A stretch of 50,766 nucleotides of DNA from Oscillospiraceae bacterium (GCA_017622295.1 JAGARK010000015.1:1-50766); one strand, 5' to 3'; shown: positions 40,877-49,503, numbered from the stretch's first letter. Notes: generated by a model from the sequence alone, not told the origin. Translations and numbers: made by a program.

Positions 40877-41971
40877 TATCGTGCTGCTGGAATTGAGCAC
40901 CAGCGTGCTGTAGAGGAACAGCACATCCTGTCCGTGGAAATCCACGAAATTGCCCAGCAATTCACTGGAAAGATACCGGATATCCACCACCGTAACAGTG
41001 CTGTATCCATCCAGCAGCAGAGGTACAATGCTGCTGCCGAAGGAATCCCGGAAGACAATCAGCTCCCGGTCCGGATCTCCCTGGGGGTTTTCAATGGTCA
41101 GCAACGCTGCTGCGCCTGACAGATACACCTCATACAGATCCCAGCCCCCCAGCTTTTCCAGGTCATAGATAGGCGTGGTTTTTCCGGTTTCGTGGTTGTA
41201 GACAGTGCAACCGTCCAGTATGGGGCTGCGCAGCAGATACATGATGTCCGCATCCATCGGAATGGCCGCCTGGCCGCTGTACACCCCATAAAAGGGCTGT
41301 TCCACTTCCTCGGCGGTATAATTCTCAGCTTTCGGAACCGTCGTTCCCAGGGCCTCACAAAGCCGCTGGGCCACATTGACGATCTGTTCCTGCCGCCAGT
41401 GGGTATCGGTGGCGTAATAGCTCTCGGTGCTGAGCAGATCCGTAATGTCCACGAACTGCGCCCAGGATGTTCCCTCCCGAACCAGAGCAAACAGTTTCTC
41501 ATAGTCCATGGCCGGATAACCGTTGGCCTCTGCCAGATAATAGCCCTTGTCCGGCACCACTGTCACTGCGACGCTGCTTCCGGTGCCTTCCAGATACTTG
41601 CGGTAAATGGCGTCAAACTTTTTCACCGCATGGCTTATAGAGTCCTCATTCAGCGGGTATTCCAGCTTCGCGGCGCTGCCGTCTGCCAGATAGATGCCAT
41701 TGTTATCCTTCTGGCCGAACAAATCATAATGAACCAATGCCTTCAGCTGCCGGAACGCATCCCGCAGCGGAAACTGGTCCAGGGTATAGCTTTCAAAATC
41801 CTTCATAAAGCGGCCGTCCAGAACCGTCTTCACGGAAACGGACGGCAACTGCGCCAGCTTTCGCCGTTCCGAAACGGAAATTTCCTCCGCCGGATCCAGC
41901 CATGCGCCTAAGGTAAGCGCCAGCCACACAGCCGCGACACACAAGGTGCCAATGATTCGTGTTTTCTTCAT
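40871..41971 (-). CDS. DHHW/AlgX-like accessory protein of an MBOAT acyltransferase
   Basis: 366 residues with an N-terminal signal-anchor (IIGTLCVAAVWLALTLGAWL). The SGNH-type motifs are TDTHWR near 188 (a DHHW variant) and FRDSFGSS near 315. Such DHHW proteins are extracytoplasmic partners of MBOAT acyltransferases in O-acetylation of cell-surface polymers, like AlgJ/AlgX with AlgI. It starts 12 nt downstream of the MBOAT gene, so the two form one transcript. The polymer modified is not known. Confidence 0.82.
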   Translation of the reverse strand: MKKTRIIGTLCVAAVWLALTLGAWLDPAEEISVSERRKLAQLPSVSVKTVLDGRFMKDFESYTLDQFPLRDAFRQLKALVHYDLFGQKDNNGIYLADGSAAKLEYPLNEDSISHAVKKFDAIYRKYLEGTGSSVAVTVVPDKGYYLAEANGYPAMDYEKLFALVREGTSWAQFVDITDLLSTESYYATDTHWRQEQIVNVAQRLCEALGTTVPKAENYTAEEVEQPFYGVYSGQAAIPMDADIMYLLRSPILDGCTVYNHETGKTTPIYDLEKLGGWDLYEVYLSGAAALLTIENPQGDPDRELIVFRDSFGSSIVPLLLDGYSTVTVVDIRYLSSELLGNFVDFHGQDVLFLYSTLVLNSSSTIK

Positions 41972-41983
41972 ATCAGCACCCCC

Positions 41984-43363
41984 TTAGAACCGGAAATAGA
42001 GGAAGGGATTGAAGGACCCATCCACCAGATAGGCGCTGCACACCAGCAGCAGCGCGATCATCGCAATCGGCTCCAGCACCACCGCAATCTTCTCCGGGAT
42101 CCGGTTCGACAGATTCCGGACCAGCGGGGCAGCGCCCAGGATGCTCAGTGCCAGAATTACGGCGTAGCTTCTGAGATAATAGGCCGTCTGCACCGTCATC
42201 AGGGGCAGTCCTCCGGCACCGAACATGCCCAGGATATCCTGCCATGCCTGGCCCAGGTTCTCGCCGCCGAAGATCACAAAGCTGATGACCACCGCCAGAA
42301 CCACATAGCCATGGCGCACAAGTCCCGGCAGCCGCTCGGGCTTCAGCCATTTTTCCAGCATCAGAAGCAGACCGAAGAACAGACCCCAAACCACAAAATT
42401 CCAGCTGGCGCCGTGCCACAGACCCGTCAGCATCCACACGGTCAGAATGTTGCACACCCACCGGCCCCGTCTCACCCGGCTGCCGCCCATGGGAATATAG
42501 ACATAGTCCCGGAACCAGGTGCCCAGGCTCATATGCCAGCGCCTCCAGAATTCCGTCACGCTTTTGGACAGATACGGATAATTGAAATTCTCATTGAAGT
42601 GGAAGCCCAGGATCCGTCCCAGGCCGATGGCCATATCGGAATAGCCGGAGAAATCGAAGTAGATCTGCAGCGAGAAGGCGATGGCGTACATCCAGCAGAA
42701 GACTAGAGACTTTTCTCCGGAAGCACGGTAAATACCCGCCAGCTCGCCCAGCTGATTGGCAAGAAGGATTTTCTTACCTAGGCCTACCAGAAAGCGCCGC
42801 AGGCCAATCTGCAGATCCTCCCAACCGGCATGCCGGTTTTCCAATTCCCGGGCGATGTCCGCGTAACGGACGATGGGGCCCGCGATCAGCTGGGGAAACA
42901 GCGCCACATAGGCGCCGAAGGCAATGGGGCTTCTCTGCGCCGGTACCGTTCCCCGGTACACATCCACAACATAGCTGACACACTGGAAGGTGTAAAAGCT
43001 GATGCCGATGGGCAGCGCCAGCTTCAGCAGGGGCAGATTCAGTCCCGTCATGGCTGCAAAGTTCTCCACAAAGAAATCCGCATACTTGAACACCGCCAGC
43101 AGGCCTAATCCGATGACCAGCGACAGAATCAGGAGGACTTTACGCTGCCCGGCGCCTTTTACCCTGCCGACGCCAAGACCGCAGACATAGAAAACCAGAA
43201 TGGTTCCCACCATCAGCAACAGATACCTGGGCTCACCCCAGCCATAGAACACCAGGCTGGCCATCAGCAGCACCGCGTTGCGCCAGCTGCGGGGCACCAG
43301 GAAGTACACCGCCAGCACCACCGGCAGGAAATAGTATAGAAATGGAATACTTGAAAAGAGCAT
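41984..43363 (-). CDS. MBOAT-family membrane O-acyltransferase
   Basis: 459 residues, about ten to twelve membrane segments, AlgI/DltB-like. Key segments are VSYVVDVYRG near 133, FPQLIAGPIVRYADIA near 155, the FWRRWHMSLGTWFRDYVYIP signature near 265 and the catalytic His in LWHGASWNFVVWG near 316. It moves acyl groups from the cytoplasm to extracellular polysaccharide or teichoic acid. Its partner DHHW follows. Upstream is a lipoprotein gene, separated by a terminator, so this may be transcribed partly by read-through. Confidence 0.92.
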   Translation of the reverse strand: MLFSSIPFLYYFLPVVLAVYFLVPRSWRNAVLLMASLVFYGWGEPRYLLLMVGTILVFYVCGLGVGRVKGAGQRKVLLILSLVIGLGLLAVFKYADFFVENFAAMTGLNLPLLKLALPIGISFYTFQCVSYVVDVYRGTVPAQRSPIAFGAYVALFPQLIAGPIVRYADIARELENRHAGWEDLQIGLRRFLVGLGKKILLANQLGELAGIYRASGEKSLVFCWMYAIAFSLQIYFDFSGYSDMAIGLGRILGFHFNENFNYPYLSKSVTEFWRRWHMSLGTWFRDYVYIPMGGSRVRRGRWVCNILTVWMLTGLWHGASWNFVVWGLFFGLLLMLEKWLKPERLPGLVRHGYVVLAVVISFVIFGGENLGQAWQDILGMFGAGGLPLMTVQTAYYLRSYAVILALSILGAAPLVRNLSNRIPEKIAVVLEPIAMIALLLVCSAYLVDGSFNPFLYFRF

Positions 43364-43379
43364 AACATGTTCCTCGTCG

Positions 43380-43411
43380 AAAAATGGCAGCGATCACTCG
43401 CTGCCATTTTT
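43380..43411 (-). terminator. Terminator between the lipoprotein and MBOAT genes
   Basis: A 13-bp stem (43380-43392 with 43399-43411) around a 6-nt loop. On the - strand it ends in five T residues. Confidence 0.82.
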
Positions 43412-43417
43412 GTTTGA

Positions 43418-43996
43418 TTAGCCTGTAATTGCCTCGCTGTACAGAACGTTAACGCCGGGGTAAGCCTCAGCCAGCTTCGCCTCGAAGGTGCCCATGGCAT
43501 CGTTGACGCCCAGAGCGATCAACAGATAATTGCCGCCCAGATCCGCAGCGATCATCTTCTCAGGAGAGCCGCACAGCCACTGGCCATTCACAATGGCGTC
43601 CCTGGCGGTGGCAGCAAAGTCAGCAGCGCTGACGCCTTCCTTCAGATGGACCACAGCACCGGTGAAGGTGTTGGAGTTCATCATGTGGATCATGGTGGCA
43701 GCTTCATCGATGTTTGCGATGTCATCAGCAGTCAGCTGCAGGAAGGAAGTCAGGCCCTCCGCATAGGTCAGGTCCCAGTTTGCGGGAGCGTCCATGACGC
43801 CGCCCTCGGGATTGCCGCCCATGACGGGGAACTTCTCGCTGTCAGCGTACAGTGCCCAGATATTCTCCAGCACTTCCAGCGCGGAAGCGGGTGCATCCGC
43901 AGTGGGTGCGACGGTTTCATCGGTTCCGGCGCCGGTGCAGGCAGTCAGGCCAAAGACCATGACCAGAGCCAGCGCCATGGAAATAAACTTCTTCAT
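43418..43996 (-). CDS. Small secreted lipoprotein (possibly DUF4358 type)
   Basis: 192 residues. It begins with a lipoprotein signal MKKFISMALALVMVFGLTAC, lipobox LTAC with Cys20, then a short Thr/Ala/Pro-rich linker. The mature domain has paired halves each ending in hydrophobic strands (TGAVVHLKEG; LLIALGVNDAMG). I tentatively place it near the DUF4358 family, often found by MBOAT/DHHW genes, but this is not certain. It lies outside the membrane, 18 nt after vanZ and just before MBOAT, so it could assist the acyltransferase or be read from the mntP-vanZ transcript. A GGAGGA site precedes the ATG. Confidence 0.75.
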   Translation of the reverse strand: MKKFISMALALVMVFGLTACTGAGTDETVAPTADAPASALEVLENIWALYADSEKFPVMGGNPEGGVMDAPANWDLTYAEGLTSFLQLTADDIANIDEAATMIHMMNSNTFTGAVVHLKEGVSAADFAATARDAIVNGQWLCGSPEKMIAADLGGNYLLIALGVNDAMGTFEAKLAEAYPGVNVLYSEAITG

Positions 43997-44014
43997 ATTG
44001 TATCCTCCAAAAAG

Positions 44015-44470
44015 TTACTTGCCGTGTAAGTTTCTGATGAGAGCATGTCCGATTATCAGGAAAATCATACCTGCGGCTGTGCCGCCGGTATCGATCAATA
44101 CATCCAGGATTCCCGGACCCCGATCCACAGCAAAGATTTGGATCGTCTCATCAATGCATGCCGCAGCGAAGCCACCCAGCAGCGTCAGCGCCGCCAAAGG
44201 CCTGCCCCGCTTTCCGGCGATGGTCAGATGCCAGTACAGCAGCATACCCAGGCATGCAAATTCCGTAAAATGAGCCAGCTTTCTCAACAGGCCGTGGCCG
44301 CCCTCTGTTTGTATTTCCGGCTGGTTCAGGACCCCCTCCAGCAGGCTGCTCACCCACTGGCTGATCTGCCGCGACACATCCCCGGGCATCAGGGAATTGC
44401 CCCAGATGAAGGCCAGATTCAGGCACAAAAGCGCCGTGCACAGCCTGCTCCATCTTCCGGTGCGGTCCAT
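44015..44470 (-). CDS. VanZ-family membrane protein
   Basis: 151 residues with four predicted membrane segments. The VanZ hallmarks are HGLLRKLAHFTEFACLGMLLY near 59-79 and CIDETIQIFAVDRGPGILDVLIDTGGTAAG near 104-133 (split by segment). The family is linked to teicoplanin resistance and envelope functions, but the mechanism is unknown. Its start codon overlaps the mntP stop by one base, so it is translated with mntP and probably falls under the manganese riboswitch. Confidence 0.9.
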   Translation of the reverse strand: MDRTGRWSRLCTALLCLNLAFIWGNSLMPGDVSRQISQWVSSLLEGVLNQPEIQTEGGHGLLRKLAHFTEFACLGMLLYWHLTIAGKRGRPLAALTLLGGFAAACIDETIQIFAVDRGPGILDVLIDTGGTAAGMIFLIIGHALIRNLHGK

Positions 44471-45039
44471 TACAGCACTCCCAGATGCTCCAGCAGGATC
44501 TTCGTGCCCAACAGGATCAGGATGATGCCGCCCACAGCCTCTGCCTTGTGCTCATACCGGCTGCCAAAGACGTTGCCGATCTTCACGCCGATGGAAGAAA
44601 GCACACAGGTGGTCAGGCCGATGAAGATCACGGCAGCGAAGATGTTGACATTGCCGGCCATGGCCAGGGAAATGCCCACCGCCAGAGCGTCAATGGACGT
44701 TGCCACCGCCATGATGAACATGGTCTTCACGGAAAGATCCGCGTCGTGGCATTCTTCGCACTCGTCGCTGCCGAAGGCCTCCCGCAGCATGTTCACGCCG
44801 ATCAGGGCCAGCAGGCCGAAGGCCACCCAGTGGTCGAAGGCCTCAATGGCCTCGGCAAACATGGCGCCCAGGAAAAAGCCGATCAGAGGCATCAGCGCCT
44901 GAAATCCGCCGAACCAAACACCGCAGGTCAGCGCGCCCTTCAGCGTCGCCCGCTTCATGGCCAGGCCCTTGCACACGGACACCGCGAAGGCGTCCATACT
45001 AAGGCCCACCGCCAGCAGGAATAATTCCAAAAATCCCAT
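44470..45039 (-). CDS. mntP: Manganese efflux pump MntP
   Basis: 189 residues, six membrane helices in two related halves. The conserved membrane Asp motifs are GLSMDAFAVS (Asp16) and ATSIDALAVGIS near 116. A short loop ECEECHDAD lies between the halves, a possible metal-binding patch. MntP exports excess manganese. The leader carries a yybP-ykoY-type manganese riboswitch behind a perfect promoter, the usual control for this family, which supports the call. Confidence 0.94.
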   Translation of the reverse strand: MGFLELFLLAVGLSMDAFAVSVCKGLAMKRATLKGALTCGVWFGGFQALMPLIGFFLGAMFAEAIEAFDHWVAFGLLALIGVNMLREAFGSDECEECHDADLSVKTMFIMAVATSIDALAVGISLAMAGNVNIFAAVIFIGLTTCVLSSIGVKIGNVFGSRYEHKAEAVGGIILILLGTKILLEHLGVL

Positions 45040-45094
45040 AAAAAAGAACCTCCGTACTGATTCTCAATCGGTCAGCACAGAAGTCTGTAAAGAG

Positions 45095-45199
45095 ACTGAG
45101 AGCCGGCCGCAAAGTCTCGTCATTTCAGTCCGGACCAGAGATTGCTCTCAGTATGTTGACCCGGACCCGCATATCGCGCCGACTACTCCCTCTTCGGCG
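45095..45199 (-). ncRNA. Manganese-sensing riboswitch (yybP-ykoY type)
   Basis: The - strand leader between the mntP promoter and ATG contains GAGGGAGTAG, GTCAACATACTG and GACGAGACTTTGC in the order of the yybP-ykoY aptamer, with flanking pairing segments. After the aptamer a short stem region precedes the GGAGG site, so control at translation initiation is more likely than termination. The call is by sequence memory plus position before mntP; a covariance-model search would settle it. Confidence 0.75.
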
Positions 45200-45202
45200 A
45201 GT

Positions 45203-45231
45203 ATTATAGCAAAAGCCCCCCATTCTGTCAA
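45203..45231 (-). promoter_or_regulatory. Perfect consensus promoter for mntP
   Basis: On the - strand TTGACA (45226-45231), 17-bp spacer, TATAAT (45203-45208). Such a strong promoter fits control by the downstream riboswitch. Confidence 0.9.
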
Positions 45232-45269
45232 GCAAAACGGAAAAAATGACACATAAACTTAACAAACGG

Positions 45270-45299
45270 AACCGGGGCGCCCCAAGGGACGCCCCGGTT
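45270..45299 (-). terminator. Probable terminator after malQ
   Basis: AACCGGGGCG (45270-45279) pairs with CGCCCCGGTT (45290-45299). On the - strand the following sequence is CCGTTTGTT, a poor U-tract. Confidence 0.65.
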
Positions 45300-45302
45300 G
45301 TG

Positions 45303-46871
45303 TTATGCTTCTTCCGCTGCGGTTTCTGCTTCATCAGCCTTTTTCTCGGGCTCTTTCTTCTCGATGGTCGCCCAGTTGAAGCGGTTATAACGCTTGCTGA
45401 GCATGATGATCTCGTCGCGGACCTCGTCGGTCAGGGAGCCGGCGGCCATTCTCCAGCGCCAGTTCTTCTTGACGGTGCCGGGCTGATTCATCCGGGCGGT
45501 GTTGTCAAGCCCCAGATAGTCCTGGATGGGAATGATGCAGATTCTGGCGCAGGTAGCCATGGTTTCTGCCAGGACGGTGTGATAGAGCTCCTTCACGGGA
45601 GTATGCTCGTCCCGCAGATAAGTACGGACGGTCTTCAGAAGCTCAGGGGACATATCCTCCAGCCAGCCGGAGGTGGTTTCATTATCGTGGGTGCCGGTGT
45701 AGACCACGCAGTTGGTGCCGTAATTGTGGGGCAGGTAGTCATTGGCGCCGCCGATGTCATTTACATCAAAGGCGAACTGGATCACCTTCATGTTGGGGAA
45801 GCCGCTGTCCCTGACCAGCTTGCGGACGGTGTCGGTCATGTGGCCCAGGTCCTCGGCAATAAACTGCTTGTCACCCAGCTTCCTTACCACAGCATTGAAC
45901 AGGTCCATACCGGGGCCCTGCTCCCAATGGCCGTTCAGCGCAGTCTTGCTGCCATGGGGAATGGAGAAATACTCGTCAAAGCCGCGGAAATGGTCGATTC
46001 TCACCGCGTCATAGAGCCGGAAGCTCTGATACAGCCGGGAGATCCACCATTCATAGCCCGTTGCCTTGTGATAATCCCAGCGGTAGAGGGGGTTGCCCCA
46101 CATCTGGCCGTCGGCGGAGAAGGCATCGGGAGGACAGCCCGCCACGGCGGTGGGGGTGTTGTTTTCGTCCAGCTGGAACAGCTCGGGGTGTGCCCAGACA
46201 TCGGAGCTGTCGGGAGAAACGTAAATGGGAATGTCGCCCACGATCTGAATGTGCTTGCCGTTGGCATATTCCTTCAGCTTCAGCCACTGCTGGAAGAACT
46301 TGAACTGCATGTACTGCTGGTATTCGATGTCGAAATACAACTCCCGGCGGTAGTAATCCAGGGCGTACCAATAGCGCAGGCGAATATCCTCAGGCCAGGT
46401 GGTCCAGCCGGCATCCTTGAAGCGGCCCTTCAGCGCCATGTACAGAGCGTAGTCGCTGAGCCACCAGTTGTTTTCCTCCAAAAACTTCTGATACTCGGGG
46501 TCCTGGCTGATGTTGCTGCGCTCATAGGCCTTGCGCAGCAGGGCCCAGCGGTGCTCATGGAGCTTGTCAAAGTCCACATTGCCGGAGCCAAAATCCACGG
46601 CGTCACATTCTTCCTTGGTCAGGACACCCTCCTCGATCAGATCCTCCAGGCAGATCATGTAGGGATTGCCCGCAAATGCGGAGAAGGCCTGATAGGGGGA
46701 GTCGTCGGCGCCGCCGTAGCTGGTGGGGCCCAGGGGCAGGATCTGCCAGTAGGTCTGACCGGCAGAGGCCAGCCAGTCCACGAAATCGTAAGCCTCCTTG
46801 GAGAAGCAGCCGATGCCATACTTGGAGGGAAGGCTGGTGACAGACATCAAAATACCTGCACTGCGATTCAT
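45303..46871 (-). CDS. malQ: 4-alpha-glucanotransferase (amylomaltase)
   Basis: 522 residues, GH77 family. The catalytic nucleophile is in DAVRIDHFRGF near 293, the acid/base in AEDLG near 340 and the third carboxylate in GTHDNETT near 395. It moves alpha-1,4-glucan segments and helps use maltodextrin or glycogen. The C-terminus ends in an unusual charged tail (KKEPEKKADEAETAAEEA), beyond the normal domain. It is a single gene with its own promoter. Confidence 0.95.
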   Translation of the reverse strand: MNRSAGILMSVTSLPSKYGIGCFSKEAYDFVDWLASAGQTYWQILPLGPTSYGGADDSPYQAFSAFAGNPYMICLEDLIEEGVLTKEECDAVDFGSGNVDFDKLHEHRWALLRKAYERSNISQDPEYQKFLEENNWWLSDYALYMALKGRFKDAGWTTWPEDIRLRYWYALDYYRRELYFDIEYQQYMQFKFFQQWLKLKEYANGKHIQIVGDIPIYVSPDSSDVWAHPELFQLDENNTPTAVAGCPPDAFSADGQMWGNPLYRWDYHKATGYEWWISRLYQSFRLYDAVRIDHFRGFDEYFSIPHGSKTALNGHWEQGPGMDLFNAVVRKLGDKQFIAEDLGHMTDTVRKLVRDSGFPNMKVIQFAFDVNDIGGANDYLPHNYGTNCVVYTGTHDNETTSGWLEDMSPELLKTVRTYLRDEHTPVKELYHTVLAETMATCARICIIPIQDYLGLDNTARMNQPGTVKKNWRWRMAAGSLTDEVRDEIIMLSKRYNRFNWATIEKKEPEKKADEAETAAEEA

Positions 46872-46916
46872 AAGGGAACACTCCTTTTCTCTTGTTGCGT
46901 AGTTTGGTCTTCCTTA

Positions 46917-46945
46917 ATAATAAAAGATTTGCCCGCCGCCGTCAA
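46917..46945 (-). promoter_or_regulatory. Promoter for malQ
   Basis: On the - strand TTGACG (46940-46945), 17-bp spacer, TATTAT (46917-46922), immediately after the azlD terminator. Confidence 0.7.
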
Positions 46946-46947
46946 GG

Positions 46948-46977
46948 CATAAAAAGAGACACCCGCAGGTGTCTCTT
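46948..46977 (-). terminator. Intrinsic terminator after azlD
   Basis: A perfect 10-bp stem, AAGAGACACC (46954-46963) with GGTGTCTCTT (46968-46977). On the - strand it runs into TTTAT. Confidence 0.88.
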
Positions 46978-46980
46978 GAT

Positions 46981-47289
46981 TTATAGTAGGCTGATGATCC
47001 GCTCGATGATATACACCGCCGCACAGCTGGCCAGGGAGACCGTCAGCAGGCTCTTGCCCCGGAAGGCAAGGATCACCGCGATGATCAGCGCACCCAGACC
47101 GCTGAGTATGGACTCTCCCGAATAGAGAATCGCCGGGAAGGTCATGGCCGTCAGACAGGCATAGGGCACATAATGCAGGAAGGACCGGATAAAACGGCTC
47201 TTGATAGGCTTTCGGAACACCGTCAGGGGCAGCACCCGGATCAGATAGGTAGTCGCCGCCATGGCGATGATGTAGGTATAGATGCTCAC
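46981..47289 (-). CDS. azlD: AzlD-family small subunit of branched-chain amino acid exporter
   Basis: 102 residues, four membrane segments, with the AzlD start pattern YIIAMAATTYLIRVLPL and the central FLHYVPYACLTAMTFPAIL. With AzlC it exports branched-chain amino acids or related compounds. It overlaps azlC by 4 nt (ATGA), and the pair is downstream of cyuA in one unit. Confidence 0.9.
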   Translation of the reverse strand: MSIYTYIIAMAATTYLIRVLPLTVFRKPIKSRFIRSFLHYVPYACLTAMTFPAILYSGESILSGLGALIIAVILAFRGKSLLTVSLASCAAVYIIERIISLL

Positions 47290-47996
47290 TGCGCCACCTC
47301 CTCATCGGGAATCGGGAACAGCCAGGCGCAGACTGCCGCAGCCGCCACCGTGCAGATAACGATGGAAATACCCGCAGACACCGTGTTCAGCACCGGCACC
47401 CAGGTAAACAGGCAGCTGAGCACCAGCGCCAATGCAGCTGTGACCAGAACAGGCTTTTCCTGCCGGGCGGGAGGCACCACGATGGCGATGAACATGCCGT
47501 AGAGCATGACGCCCAGTGCAAGCCGGATGGATTCCGGCAGCACGGAGCCCGCCAGGGCGCCGCAGAGGGTGCCGCTGGTCCAGCCCAAAAACGGTGTCAG
47601 CCCCAGTCCCAGCAGGAACGGCACCGTCAGCGGCTGTTTTTCCGCCATGGCAAGAGCGAAAATCTCATCGGTATTCATAAATGCAATGGGCAGCCGTGGC
47701 AAAACGCCGATGCGGGTACCCATTTTCTGGCTCAGGGCCAGGCTCATCAGGGCATAGCGGCTGTTGATCACCAGCTGGGTCAGAATGATCTCCCACAACC
47801 CCGCCGATGCCAGAATCAGCGTCAGACCCGCAAACTGACCGGCGCTGGTGACATTGCTGGCGGAAATCAGGGTCGCATCCAGCCACTTGATGCCGTTGGC
47901 CACCGCCATGGCGCCGAAGCCGAAGCTGACAGAGAAATATCCCACGCCCACGGGCACGCCCCGCCGGACGCCCCGGCAGTAATCTTTCCATTTCAT
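47286..47996 (-). CDS. azlC: AzlC-family large subunit of branched-chain amino acid exporter
   Basis: 236 residues, about six to seven membrane segments. The AzlC signature YFSVSFGFGAMAVANGI lies near 20, followed by TSAGQFAGLTL near 50 and the MNTDEIFALAM segment near 107. It is the permease of the AzlCD pair. It starts 18 nt after cyuA and has no strong ribosome binding site (GATGAGATT), so it may depend on translational coupling. Association with cysteine desulfidase suggests export of a sulfur or amino acid product, as a guess. Confidence 0.92.
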   Translation of the reverse strand: MKWKDYCRGVRRGVPVGVGYFSVSFGFGAMAVANGIKWLDATLISASNVTSAGQFAGLTLILASAGLWEIILTQLVINSRYALMSLALSQKMGTRIGVLPRLPIAFMNTDEIFALAMAEKQPLTVPFLLGLGLTPFLGWTSGTLCGALAGSVLPESIRLALGVMLYGMFIAIVVPPARQEKPVLVTAALALVLSCLFTWVPVLNTVSAGISIVICTVAAAAVCAWLFPIPDEEVAQ

Positions 47997-48014
47997 AATC
48001 TCATCATCTCGATC

Positions 48015-49295
48015 TTAATCATTATTCAGCATAATTTCCAGAATGGTACGGTCCGTCTCCCGCATGCCCTCCCGGGCCAGGATGCCCACATTTCGAACAG
48101 TCTTGTCCACGCCCTTGGTGACGATGCCATCGCCGCCGTAGAACTGCTGGCCGTCCAGATACATGTGGTAGCCCAGAATGCCCGCGTCCACCGCCGCGGC
48201 TATTTTTGCAGCGCAGGAGGGCTTGGCGCCGTCGCAGATGGTGCCGGAGAGGATGGCGATGGCATTGACCAGAATATGGGCCACAGCCTCCTCACCGCCG
48301 CCCTGGAGGTAAGCGATGCCCGCCGCCGCACCGCAGCCGGCGCTGATGGCGCCGCAGTAGGCGGACAGGCGGCCAATGCCGGCCTTCTGATGCAGCGTCA
48401 CCAGATCCGACAGCGCCACCGCTCTAAGGAGCTTGTCCTCGGAAACCTCCAGACCTCTTGCAAAGACCACCACCGGCACGCTGGCGGTGATGCCCTGATT
48501 GCCGGAGCCGGAGCAAATGATGACGGGCATTTCGCAGCCGCTCATCCGGGCGTCGGAGCCCGCCGCCGCATAGGCGCTGGCCTTCTTCTCAAGGTTCCCG
48601 CCCTGATGGTGCAGCATGACGGTGCCGATGTTGGCGCCCCAGTGGCCGGACAGGCCCTCTTCGGCGATGGCCATGTTGTACTCGATCTGGCGGCCCACCA
48701 GCGGGCGGATATCTTCCACATCCACGCAGTCGGCAAACTCCACGATCCCCGCCACACTGAGGCAGGACTTGTCTGTCAAACCCTCTTCAGAGGAATCGCT
48801 GATGGGCTGCTGCAGGAGGACTTCACCATTCTTTTCCAGCAGAACGATGTTGGTATGGTTGTTGACAATCCGGATGCGCGCCTTCTGCCCCTGGGCTTCC
48901 AGGGTCAGATCAATGTCGAAAACCAGGTCAGAGGAGGCAGGCTGGATGTTCAGCTCTACCCGATTCATGTAGTCCCGGATAGCGGCGTGGGCCTGCTGGG
49001 GCACCTGGCTGATAACCTCCAGCTCCCGGTCCGCGTCACCGGCCACGATGCCGGCACAGACCGCCGCGGCCATGCCGTGAAGGCCCCCCGTGTTGGGCAC
49101 GATGACACTCTTGACATTTTTGATGATGTTGCCGCTGACCAGCAGATCGATCTTCTCCGGCAGGCAGCCGAGGATCTGTCTTCCCTTGGCAGCGGCATAG
49201 GCCAGGGCGATGGGCTCGGTGCAGCCCATGGCGGGCTTCAGCTCCTCTGCCAGGATGTTCAGATACTGCTGATACAGGATATCTCCTTTTTTCAT
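48015..49295 (-). CDS. cyuA: L-cysteine desulfidase / UPF0597 (YhaM) family
   Basis: 426 residues, serine-dehydratase-alpha-like. The conserved cysteines expected to hold a 4Fe-4S cluster are in MGCTEPIA (Cys25), CSGSGNQGI near 272, YCGAISAGCGAAAG near 315 and GTICDGAKPSCA near 351. CyuA splits cysteine to pyruvate, ammonia and sulfide under anaerobic conditions. Hydrogen sulfide or selenide chemistry would suit the selenium-using neighbours, but no direct link is seen. The gene has a AAGGAGA site and a clear promoter and leads the azlC-azlD unit. Confidence 0.88.
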   Translation of the reverse strand: MKKGDILYQQYLNILAEELKPAMGCTEPIALAYAAAKGRQILGCLPEKIDLLVSGNIIKNVKSVIVPNTGGLHGMAAAVCAGIVAGDADRELEVISQVPQQAHAAIRDYMNRVELNIQPASSDLVFDIDLTLEAQGQKARIRIVNNHTNIVLLEKNGEVLLQQPISDSSEEGLTDKSCLSVAGIVEFADCVDVEDIRPLVGRQIEYNMAIAEEGLSGHWGANIGTVMLHHQGGNLEKKASAYAAAGSDARMSGCEMPVIICSGSGNQGITASVPVVVFARGLEVSEDKLLRAVALSDLVTLHQKAGIGRLSAYCGAISAGCGAAAGIAYLQGGGEEAVAHILVNAIAILSGTICDGAKPSCAAKIAAAVDAGILGYHMYLDGQQFYGGDGIVTKGVDKTVRNVGILAREGMRETDRTILEIMLNND

Positions 49296-49331
49296 GGGGC
49301 GTTCTCCTTACAGTGACAATTTTTGCTATAT

Positions 49332-49360
49332 ATTATACCAGCCGATCCGGGCGAAATCAA
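49332..49360 (-). promoter_or_regulatory. Promoter for cyuA-azlC-azlD
   Basis: On the - strand TTGATT (49355-49360), 17-bp spacer, perfect TATAAT (49332-49337). Confidence 0.78.
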
Positions 49361-49431
49361 TATCGCGCCCAAAAATCATCTCTTTCAAATCGAAAATCAG
49401 AGCCTTGGAGGGAAGAAGATATTACAAATTA

Positions 49432-49460
49432 TTGACTTTTCAGAAGGTTTGTGAAATAAT
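49432..49460 (+). promoter_or_regulatory. Promoter for aspS
   Basis: TTGACT (49432-49437), 17-bp spacer, AATAAT (49455-49460). No T-box leader is seen. Confidence 0.7.
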
Positions 49461-49503
49461 AAATGGGTTAAAATTATAGAAAAATAAGAGAGGGAAATTC
49501 ATC

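Noticed and set aside
39644-41119. A 491-codon + strand frame overlapping the MATE gene
   Set aside because: Arg/His-rich product in another frame of MATE that continues antisense into the DHHW gene; not a real protein.
49296-49503. T-box leader before aspS
   Set aside because: No specifier-loop stem, no T-box consensus and no terminator/antiterminator pair; a plain promoter explains the gap.
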